DNA of 17,750 nucleotides from CAYHOI01 sp964358175 (GTDB lineage Bacteria > Margulisbacteria > Riflemargulisbacteria > GWF2-35-9), in NCBI GenBank assembly GCA_964358175.1, contig CAYHOI010000033.1:1-17750 (forward strand), given 5' to 3'. The translations under genes were made by a program, and so were the position numbers. Numbering within the stretch: the first letter of the stretch is position 1; each line of letters opens with the position of its first letter. Under the pieces are notes generated by a model that searched no databases, had not been told where the DNA came from, and saw only the letters and a list, made by a program, of their open reading frames with translations. Shown here in pieces: positions 8,063-14,001 of the stretch.

Positions 8063-8183
8063 TCTGATCAACTAAAGAATACTTTTCTTCTTGTGGAAAC
8101 GATTTTGTAATAGTGTAAATTTCGATAGCCGCTTCAAAAGCTATTTTGTAAACGTCTAACTCTCTAACACTACCTATTCGCAT
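8062..8183 (-). pseudogene. Four-helix-bundle (S23 / 23S intervening-sequence type) protein, N-terminal fragment
   Basis: From ATG 8183 the minus strand reads MRIGSVRELDVYKIAFEAAI then EIYTITKSFPQEEKYSLVDQI, a close match to the N-terminal two helices of the four-helix-bundle proteins first named from 23S rRNA intervening sequences. The expected continuation (RRSSRSV and onward) is missing. At about 8062-8064 the sequence switches to the IS30 transposase tail. Only some 40 of the normal 115-130 residues remain, so it is a truncated relic. The function of the family is unknown. Its start lies 25 bases after the stop of the broken AlbA_2 gene. Confidence 0.75.
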
Positions 8184-8184
8184 T

Positions 8185-8214
8185 TTCGTCCCTCATCCCT
8201 TCGTCCTTCATCCC
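8185..8214. repeat. Two 15-bp tandem units
   Basis: TTCGTCCCTCATCCC (8185-8199) is followed directly by TTCGTCCTTCATCCC (8200-8214), differing at one base. The repeat spans the stop codon of the AlbA_2 pseudogene and the region just upstream of the four-helix-bundle fragment. Similar pyrimidine-rich short repeats occur within the heparinase gene. Confidence 0.8.
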
Positions 8215-8784
8215 TCGGGCTTCACAATCTCCCAATGCCCACCCCTATCAGAGCCGATACGGCGGAGAAGGCCTGCATCCTTTAGCTTTGCAATATTATT
8301 CTCAATCGCTGTAGTGCTGACGTTTATCAATTTACTCAACACTGGAATGGTAATGTATTTATCGTGTTGAATAGCTTGCAGAATAGACTTTTTGGTTTCA
8401 CCCAACTTTTCACCCAACTTTTCACCCAACTTTGTGCTACTTTCTTGCACTCCCTTCTCGTCTCGCAAGGTCAGATAAAAATAATATTCCCTGTCAATAA
8501 ATTCTGGCGCTGGCAACTTGCTGTCAGCCATCGCGTCTCGAATACGCTTGATCCCCGTCCCCATCTTTTCAACAAAACTCGTTCTTACTAATAATGAGGC
8601 AATGATCGAATTTCGTGTCTTACTAATCTTTCCAAAATCATCTGGCTTTAACCACTTAACCAGCCCACCTGGATTCGAGATAATGAGTTGACTGGGAAAT
8701 ACTTCGACCATTGAAGTTTTCCTTGAATTCGATCAGTTGCCCTTCACCCTCAGAAATGATAAAGGATAGTTCTTTTTCGTTCAT
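8208..8784 (-). pseudogene. AlbA_2-type ATP-binding regulator with large internal deletion
   Basis: From ATG 8784 the first 25 codons (MNEKELSFIISEGEGQLIEF, then KENFN) match the N-terminus of the intact gene at 16119-17492, with 19 of 25 residues identical. The sequence then jumps out of frame to VEVFPSQLIISNPGG, about residue 290 of the intact protein. Roughly 265 codons, most of the AlbA_2 domain and half of the ATPase domain, are deleted. The following 83 residues are 87% identical (72/83) to the intact paralogue. After a KLGE repeat linker, the winged-helix tail (LRRIGSDRGGHWEIV) is quite different from that of the paralogue. The deletion shifts frame, so full translation is impossible. 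A C-terminal 167-residue product starting at ATG 8711 is conceivable. Confidence 0.88.
8399..8434. repeat. 12-bp tandem repeat, three units, in the linker of the AlbA_2 pseudogene
   Basis: CACCCAACTTTT is repeated from 8399, 8411 and 8423 (the last base differs in the third unit). On the coding strand each unit encodes KLGE. It occupies the linker between the ATPase core and the winged-helix tail, at the same place as the EKTV repeat of the intact paralogue but with unrelated sequence. Confidence 0.92.
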
Positions 8785-8876
8785 CGCTCTTTCACCACTC
8801 GCTTCACTTTTTCGAATGCTTCTTCAGGGGCAAACATGAAGAAATTATCCTGCTAAACGTCAGAGAGCGTCAAGGT
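8781..8876 (-). pseudogene. Short C-terminal fragment of an unknown protein
   Basis: On the minus strand TLTLSDV, an in-frame TAG (8853-8855), then QDNFFMFAPEEAFEKVKRVV and KER ends at a TGA that overlaps the ATG of the AlbA_2 pseudogene (ATGA, 8781-8784). The residue pattern after the stop looks like genuine coding sequence, and the overlap resembles the other coupled junctions in this window. I do not recognise the family. It follows the end of the first protease-tail fragment. Confidence 0.35.
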
Positions 8877-8884
8877 GAGTCATC

Positions 8885-9003
8885 ACATCCGCTCCCCACG
8901 CCTTATCGCCCAAATATCATCAGACAAATTGCGGTTTTCTAAGTACGCGTATGGCAACGAGAAATACTCCTTCATGCCCCTGCTTACTTTACGATGAATG
9001 GTT
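8885..9003 (-). pseudogene. Papain-like (C1) protease 3' end, copy 1
   Basis: The minus strand reads GMKEYFSLPYAYLENRNLSD then DIWAIRRGERM and a stop at 8883-8885, matching the C-terminal tail of copy 2 (9826-10008) in both DNA and protein. About 100 bases (8885-8985) align closely. Upstream of that a short FIVK match suggests the RNSWG motif was lost by a small deletion. The catalytic part of the protease is absent, so only a relic is left. It lies between the AlbA_2 pseudogene and the HEPN gene. Confidence 0.75.
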
Positions 9004-9091
9004 AAAACGTCTCACGATTCATGAGTTCCCAATACCCACCCTTGCTGGGATCAAATACGATGAACGAAGGATGATCGCTTCGCTGAGACGA
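9002..9091 (-). pseudogene. Possible winged-helix tail of another AlbA_2-type gene
   Basis: The minus strand reads SDHPSFIVFDPSKGGYWELM then NRETF and a TAA at 9002-9004. DPSKGGYWE resembles the conserved end of the other AlbA_2-type proteins here (GPDKGGYWE, GSDRGGHWE, SSGYWE). No more than about 30 codons are present, in the same frame as the HEPN gene and directly after its stop codon. It may be a relic tail, or an extension of the HEPN gene cut off by a stop. The call rests on a short motif. Confidence 0.35.
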
Positions 9092-9097
9092 TGGATA

Positions 9098-9481
9098 TTA
9101 TTTAATGGGCTGAATTGAGTCAATCGTCTTCTTGATTTGGGCAAATGCATCCCAACAATCCAATAATTCGTCAAATTTTATTTGATCACTATTTGGATAT
9201 CTTAATTTCGGAAGATATTTATCTATCAGAATAATGTTGTCAATGCTGTTAACTATCTTTGGGAAGTGAAATTCCAATTGACTCACTAATTGATCCAGAA
9301 AGTGGACTCTTGGTGGCTGAATATTCACAGAAAGGTATAATGCCTTAAGCAGCTTCTCGATAGCTTGATGAATATGATATATCCCTATATCCGCATGACC
9401 TTTATTTGTAATAATAAGTTGTGCCGTATCAGCATCATGTTGAGCAACCTCTAGCCAGAGCTTAATTTCTTGCTCGTTCAT
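9098..9481 (-). CDS. HEPN domain protein (putative toxin partner of the MNT protein)
   Basis: This 127-residue all-helical protein carries the HEPN pattern: WLEVAQHDADTAQLII at the N-terminus, IYHIHQAIEKLLKALYL (about 54-70) as the core helix, PRVHFLDQLV and a late RYPNSD turn. HEPN proteins beside a minimal nucleotidyltransferase are two-gene modules, many of them toxin-antitoxin pairs in which the HEPN member is an RNase and the MNT member neutralises it. The classic RX4-6H RNase motif is not clearly visible, so this protein may be a non-nuclease HEPN. The start (9481) lies inside the MNT gene, a 20-base overlap, so the two are co-translated. The pair lies between two C1-protease relics. 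Confidence 0.85.
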   Translation of the reverse strand: MNEQEIKLWLEVAQHDADTAQLIITNKGHADIGIYHIHQAIEKLLKALYLSVNIQPPRVHFLDQLVSQLEFHFPKIVNSIDNIILIDKYLPKLRYPNSDQIKFDELLDCWDAFAQIKKTIDSIQPIK

Positions 9482-9785
9482 AAACTTTTTTCCCTTCTCT
9501 AACTATCTGGCTAACCATAGGATCATTCTGTTTAATTTTATTGTTAAAATTATCAGGAGTATATGTCAATAGATCCAGATGAAAGTCTCGCGGATATAGA
9601 GCTTTGCTAATCTCATAGGTCAGGTCCTTAGCTCTATTTGTAAGTGATGCTCGCTCATCAACAACAAGCATATCTAGGTCACTGTTTTCAGTTTGTGTTC
9701 CCTGGGAATAGCTCCCAAAAAGATAAATCTCTTTAGGATTAAACTGTTCGATAACTATATTAATTACACGATTCACATTAATCAT
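9462..9785 (-). CDS. Minimal nucleotidyltransferase (MNT) domain protein
   Basis: This 107-residue minimal nucleotidyltransferase of the polymerase-beta superfamily shows the signature YLFGSYSQGTQTENSDLDML. The GS pair is near residue 24 and the metal-binding aspartates are D36 and D38. It is the upstream partner of the HEPN gene. In related modules the MNT protein is the antitoxin and modifies the HEPN toxin by adding nucleotides, but that activity is inferred, not seen. The start is ATG 9785, directly behind a TATAAT box with no Shine-Dalgarno, suggesting a leaderless message. The gene is intact. Confidence 0.88.
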   Translation of the reverse strand: MINVNRVINIVIEQFNPKEIYLFGSYSQGTQTENSDLDMLVVDERASLTNRAKDLTYEISKALYPRDFHLDLLTYTPDNFNNKIKQNDPMVSQIVREGKKVYERARN

Positions 9786-9791
9786 ACTGTT

Positions 9792-9820
9792 ATTATATCA
9801 GCCCTAAAGAATATGGGAAA
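9792..9820 (-). promoter_or_regulatory. Predicted promoter of the MNT-HEPN pair, leaderless
   Basis: A perfect TATAAT lies at 9797-9792 with exactly six bases before the ATG at 9785. A weak -35 (TTTCCC, 9820-9815) is 17 bases upstream. Transcription would start at the initiation codon. The arrangement repeats that of the DUF4143 ATPase gene. Confidence 0.5.
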
Positions 9821-9825
9821 CTCCT

Positions 9826-10008
9826 ACATCCGCTCCCCACGCTGTATCACCTAGATATCATCAGACAAATTGCGGTTTTCAAGATAAGCATAGGGCATCG
9901 TAAAATACCCCTTCACGCCCCAGCCTGTGCCCCAGGAGTTGCGAACAATGAACCGTTTTGATTTGTCATCATAGCCAACAGCCAAAACAGCATGACCACC
10001 CAGGAGCT
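9826..10008 (-). pseudogene. Papain-like (C1) protease 3' end, copy 2
   Basis: Directly after the wecC stop the minus strand reads LLGGHAVLAVGYDDKSKRFI, then VRNSWGTGWGVKGYFTMPYA, then YLENRNLSDDI. GGHAV and RNSWGTGWG contain the catalytic His and Asn of papain-family (C1A) proteases. A TAG (9851-9853) replaces the Trp codon found in copy 1, then VIQRGERM follows before the next stop. The propeptide, the active-site Cys and most of the protease are absent, so this is an N-terminally truncated relic. About 100 bases at the 3' end match copy 1 (8885-8985), 941 bases away. Confidence 0.85.
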
Positions 10009-10009
10009 A

Positions 10010-11216
10010 TCAGTTATAAATACCGCAGAAATCAAGTATGATTTTACTGGAATCATTGGGTAATCCGACAAACTCCTTGTGTTTAACCAGGAACACAATA
10101 ATATCAGCCTGCAAGATAGCTTCTTTGTAAATCACTGTGTGAAAATCGGGGTGTTTATCCAAATTTGGCTCTACTGGTAAAATGGACAAGCCTGACTCAA
10201 TGAGCTTGAGGGCAATGTATTTTGCCGGCGACTCCCGAAGATCATCGATATCTGGCTTGAAGGCTAGCCCCATACAGGCGACGATGGGTTCCTTCTTGTG
10301 TTTCTTTTTGAAATGATCAACTGTGAATTTTATCTTTTCAACAACCCACTCTTTCTTATAATCGTTTTGCTCACGGGCCGTCCGAATCAGCTTTGCATTC
10401 TCAGGGTCTGCTTCCACCAAAAACCACGGATCAACAGCGATACAGTGCCCCCCTACCCCGGCACCGGGCTGAAGGATCTTCACTCGCGGATGATGGTTGG
10501 CCAACCGAATCAGCTCCCCAACATCAACCCCAACTTTATCACAGATGAGTGAGAGCTCATTGGCAAAAGCAATATTTACATCACGATAGGAGTTCTCGGA
10601 AAGCTTAACCATTTCAGCAGTTTTTGAATCGGTTCCCAGTATCTCTCCACTCACAAAAGTCGAGTAAAAGTCTTTAACAACTTCTGTACTTCCGGCATTA
10701 ACCCCGCCGACAATTCGATCGTTTTCAACCAACTCTCTCATGATTTTCCCCGGCAACACCCGCTCAGGGCAGTATGCGATGGAGATTTCATCCACATTAA
10801 CACCTTTCTCTTTCAAGATGTCTTTGACGATAAGGGTTGTGCCAACTGGCGATGTCGATTCTAGAATAACGATGTCCCCAGATTTTACAAACGGAGCAAT
10901 TGACTTTGTTGCCGTTAAGACATAATCAATATCAGGCTTGAATCCCTCTTTGAATGGTGTTGGAACTGCTATAATGAAGATATCTTGATTCTTGGGGAAC
11001 TAGCCCTGCCTTTAATCGTCCAGACTTAACAGCGGAAGAAACAAATGCATCAAGCTCTGGTTCTACAATGTGAATTTTCCCTTGATTGATCGTATCGACT
11101 ACACCTTTATGGACATCTACGCCATGGACTTGATAGCCACGATTCCCAAGAAGTGCTGCAGTGGGCAACCCAATGTAACCCAGGCCAATAACACATACTG
11201 TTTTATCTTGCTTCAT
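10010..11216 (-). pseudogene. wecC: UDP-N-acetyl-D-mannosamine dehydrogenase (WecC type), one-base frameshift
   Basis: WecC oxidises UDP-ManNAc to UDP-ManNAcA for surface polysaccharides. From ATG 11216 the N-terminal Rossmann part reads CVIGLGYIGLPTAALLGNRG and IHIVEPELD. Near residue 74, in a run of four G on the plus strand (10994-10997), the frame breaks. With one base removed it continues KNQDIFIIAVPTPFKEG, then ESTSPVGTT, YCPERVLPG, the Lys/Asn region (ELSLICDKVGVDVGEL), NHHPRV, the catalytic Cys258 in GVGGHCIAVDPW and GLAFKPDIDDLRESPA, to a normal end. The restored length is 401 residues, close to the usual 420. As written the gene is broken, and the second part could only be made by reinitiation. 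The start has a good Shine-Dalgarno (GAAGGA, 8 bases) and overlaps the glycosyltransferase gene by 14 bases. A sequencing error in the G run is possible. Confidence 0.9.
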
Positions 11217-12423
11217 TCACACAATCCTTCAAAATATTTAACATCTTAATGGCTAAATCTTTTCGATTATACGCTACCGCCAGTTTATCACATCCCGCCT
11301 GAAGTTGCGTATACAGACGAGTTTCTTGTTTTAATGTCATAATATGCGCAACAAATTCAATTGCGTTTTCCGGTTCGAAACACAGCCCTGCGCCGTATGT
11401 CTCAACAATCTCCTTCGCCTGGCCTTCTACACCTAAAAGAATAGGCTTACCCATCACTGCCGCCTCAAATATCTTTGATGGAATGACCGTTTTAAAAGTA
11501 TCTGCTTTCTTCAATGGCACCAACGCAACATCTAAAACAGATAAACAGGCCGGCAGATCATCGCGTTTGATCGAAGGATGAAACGTCACGTTTGTAAGAT
11601 TAAGTTTTTCACGTAGGAGCAGAAGATGCTCTTTTTGTGCGCCATCACCCACAAAAAGAAAGTGAATGGATGAATCTGTAATCGTTTTGGCTGTTTCGAG
11701 GATAAATTCCAGTCCATGCGCCATACCATGTGTACCAATGTATCCCACGATGAACTTATCATTTAATTTAAGCTTCATTAACAACTCCAAATCCTTTTCC
11801 TGTTTTGAGAAGGACTCCACATCACAACCATTAGGAATAATGTATATTTTCTCGGCGGGGATATTCCTGTGTAAAAGATCCGTTTTAAACGCGGGAGAGT
11901 TGGCAATGATCAGCGCACTCTTTCGATATAAGAAGAGCTCTAGTTTTGAGAGCGTACGCAATAGGAATCCCTGACGCATGGCTCCTGTCGCCGTGATCGA
12001 ATCTGGCCAGAGGTCGCGAAGCTCAAAGATCCATGGTTTTCGTTTGAGAGTTCCAAGGACAAATCCAGCCACCGCTGTAAAAAATTGGGGGGAGGTAGCC
12101 ACAATAATATCCGTTTTTACGAATAGACCTTGGATGATGGCCATTTTCATATAACTAACATAGTCCAGAATACGAAGCCATTTTCCCTTATTAGCCACTA
12201 TAAACGTCCATACTCGAATTACTTTAATACCATCAACCCACTCGGTCTGACGCCACTTGTTCGTATATCCCGGGAATACTTTGCCATGAGGAAAGTTAGG
12301 AACCCCCGTTATGACGGTGACTTCAGCCCCCTGCTTCACCCACTCTTTGCAATGTTCATATGTCCGTGTCGCTGGCGCATTGGTTTCAGGCGGGAAATTG
12401 TCAGTAAGAAATAATATTTTCAT
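11203..12423 (-). CDS. GT4-family glycosyltransferase (WbuB-like)
   Basis: This 406-residue GT-B fold glycosyltransferase resembles the WbuB group, which adds an amino sugar during O-antigen repeat-unit assembly. The N-terminal acceptor domain has FLTDNFPPETNAPATRTYEH and VPNFPHGKVF, which are characteristic. The donor domain has PNGCD, VGYIGTHGMAHGLE, FVGDG and the PSKIFEAAVMGKPIL segment with the GT4 E-x7-E pair. It should act at the inner face of the cytoplasmic membrane on an undecaprenyl-linked intermediate. Its ATG overlaps the heparinase-type gene stop (ATGA, 12420-12423), and its end overlaps wecC. The donor sugar cannot be read from the sequence. Confidence 0.88.
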   Translation of the reverse strand: MKILFLTDNFPPETNAPATRTYEHCKEWVKQGAEVTVITGVPNFPHGKVFPGYTNKWRQTEWVDGIKVIRVWTFIVANKGKWLRILDYVSYMKMAIIQGLFVKTDIIVATSPQFFTAVAGFVLGTLKRKPWIFELRDLWPDSITATGAMRQGFLLRTLSKLELFLYRKSALIIANSPAFKTDLLHRNIPAEKIYIIPNGCDVESFSKQEKDLELLMKLKLNDKFIVGYIGTHGMAHGLEFILETAKTITDSSIHFLFVGDGAQKEHLLLLREKLNLTNVTFHPSIKRDDLPACLSVLDVALVPLKKADTFKTVIPSKIFEAAVMGKPILLGVEGQAKEIVETYGAGLCFEPENAIEFVAHIMTLKQETRLYTQLQAGCDKLAVAYNRKDLAIKMLNILKDCVNEAR

Positions 12424-14000
12424 AATGAGATCGTCGTTATTAGAACATCTTCAAATTGAACCGACAAGACTTTAGCGGGCACAGTCTTGCCATAATGATC
12501 CGCATAGTCGTAGTCGGAAAAAACAATTTCTGAGGCACCTTTGAAAGAAATACTTTCTGAAAGCAAGATAGCGTTCGCATCTGGATGAAAGTGAAAATAG
12601 GCGACCTTTTTTTTACCAACCGAAGCTTGGACTCGATCTGTAATTATAATACTCTGTTGGCCCCACTCTACTTTTCTTTCATGAGCACATCCGACGTATC
12701 CATTATGTGCTGCGGTAATATGCGATGATGACTCAGACAGAATCTCTGCCTCAGCTCGACGTCCCACTCTGAAGGCTCCCCAAACTTCGCTTGAGTCTTT
12801 GTCATCTATAACAACCGTATTATGTGCTTTCGTTGATCGCTGAAAATCTCGTAAAGGTCCAGGCTCATAAGTTGATGTTCCAGAATCCACGAGAATCGGA
12901 ACCCCTTTTCTCCACAACAAAACTTGCAAGGTATCCGCATGCGCATGTCCAGGTTGTTCATTCGGGCCAACTGGGCCAATATCGATAAAAAGCTCTAGTT
13001 CTTTCTGACAAATCAATCTATAGCCGCTGTCGCTGAGCGGGGTCGTGAGACGTGAGGTGTGTGGTGTGATGCCCATGGCATTTGCATAACTCAAAATGTC
13101 CTGGGTAGTTGGAGCCTGTCCAAGGAAGGAATCATTCGCTAAGGGGATCTCTCCTGTTGAGAGTGTCATGTTAGACAACCAAGCTAGCATACGTTCGATA
13201 TAAGGTTTGAGTCCTTTCATTAGAGGATCGATCGAAAATGATTTGGATAAATTATACAGATCTAATAGCCGAACCAAGAGTAATTGATGATACATGGGGC
13301 TACGTTCAACATGCCCCCCGTCTGAACAAAGCTGAGCCTTCAGTTCGCGATCTAGCCGTTTGGCGTTAGTATAGATCATGTTTTGTTCTTGAAAGAAGAC
13401 CGCCCCTGCCACTAAGCTAATATAGTTCTCTAATAAATGATTCCCGCCGAGATGATATTCTATATTTTTGGCAAGATATAGCCATTGCGAATAGATCGAG
13501 TTAATAAGTGTGTCTTGCTGTTCTGCCGTAAAATTACCCCCATGTATAGACATGTAGCCAATCCAATTTAAAAGTCGAAGGGATGTTGGGTAAGCATCAA
13601 GAGCGATCTTTAGGGTTGATAGACGCTCCGAATAATTTAACATCATTGGGGGGATGCTCTTGCTAATTCCTTGGGGAATATTTCTTAAAAAGTTCCAATA
13701 GTTTTGGTGATAGGCAAATAGTTTCCCTTGTGACTCATCATCCCAGATGTCATCTCGAGCGTAGTCGAGAGATCTCGCATTGCCTACTGCATTGAAGACG
13801 CCCTGCTCGTCCAAGTGGTCAGGCAATGGGAGCAATTCAATAGAAGAATAGTGAAGGGTGAAGAGTGAAGGGTGAAGGGTTCGAAATGTAAGACGAAGGA
13901 GGGGAATAAATCTCCAAATAACTCGATAGAGGAAAAGAAAATAAAGTTGTCGAAAGGTTAAGTAACGAAGGGTTCTAAATAGGCGCCCGAGCTTAAACAA
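12420..14000 (-). CDS. Heparinase II/III family protein
   Basis: This 526-residue protein of the heparinase II/III (alginate-lyase-like) family is often encoded in polysaccharide loci beside the two-domain dehydrogenase found next. The alpha-helical N-terminal region includes LFAYHQNYWNFL, YHLGGNHLLEN (about 183-193) and DGGHVERSPMYHQ (227-239). The lyase beta-domain has GHAHADTLQ (351-359), VDSGTSTYEPGP, RSTKAHNTVVID and WGAFRVGRRAEAE. I see no signal peptide, and the N-terminus (MFKLGRLFRTLRYLTFRQLY) is the usual one for locus members. The start is a TTG, one base after the dehydrogenase stop, with AGG about 8 bases upstream. Residues 43-50 (HPSLFTLH) and 74-84 (NARSLDYARDD) lie in short repeats and look like in-frame insertions. 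No frameshift is present. Confidence 0.9.
   Translation of the reverse strand: MFKLGRLFRTLRYLTFRQLYFLFLYRVIWRFIPLLRLTFRTLHPSLFTLHYSSIELLPLPDHLDEQGVFNAVGNARSLDYARDDIWDDESQGKLFAYHQNYWNFLRNIPQGISKSIPPMMLNYSERLSTLKIALDAYPTSLRLLNWIGYMSIHGGNFTAEQQDTLINSIYSQWLYLAKNIEYHLGGNHLLENYISLVAGAVFFQEQNMIYTNAKRLDRELKAQLCSDGGHVERSPMYHQLLLVRLLDLYNLSKSFSIDPLMKGLKPYIERMLAWLSNMTLSTGEIPLANDSFLGQAPTTQDILSYANAMGITPHTSRLTTPLSDSGYRLICQKELELFIDIGPVGPNEQPGHAHADTLQVLLWRKGVPILVDSGTSTYEPGPLRDFQRSTKAHNTVVIDDKDSSEVWGAFRVGRRAEAEILSESSSHITAAHNGYVGCAHERKVEWGQQSIIITDRVQASVGKKKVAYFHFHPDANAILLSESISFKGASEIVFSDYDYADHYGKTVPAKVLSVQFEDVLITTISL
13752..13776. repeat. Palindromic insertion-like sequence inside the heparinase-type gene
   Basis: TCTCGA (13753-13758) and TCGAGA (13765-13770) form a 6-bp stem with a 6-base loop, and GAGATCTC (13769-13776) is a perfect palindrome overlapping it. 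On the coding strand it encodes RSLDYARDD, a stretch with no counterpart in the usual family pattern before the GKLFAYHQNY motif. Confidence 0.55.
13851..13878. repeat. 7-bp tandem repeat, four units, within the heparinase-type gene
   Basis: GTGAAGG, GTGAAGA, GTGAAGG and GTGAAGG run in tandem. The coding strand reads TLHPSLFTLHYSS there. Four 7-base units are not a multiple of three, so changes in unit number would break the gene. Confidence 0.85.
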
Positions 14001-14001
14001 G

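Noticed and set aside
8364..8591. Plus-strand ORF with repeated FTQLFTQL
   Set aside because: It is the antisense of the KLGE linker of the AlbA_2 pseudogene. The minus strand has clear homology to the paralogue.
9913..10098. Minus-strand 61-residue ORF as a real gene
   Set aside because: It is an out-of-frame reading across the wecC end and the protease relic. The correct frame shows GGHAV and RNSWGTGWG.
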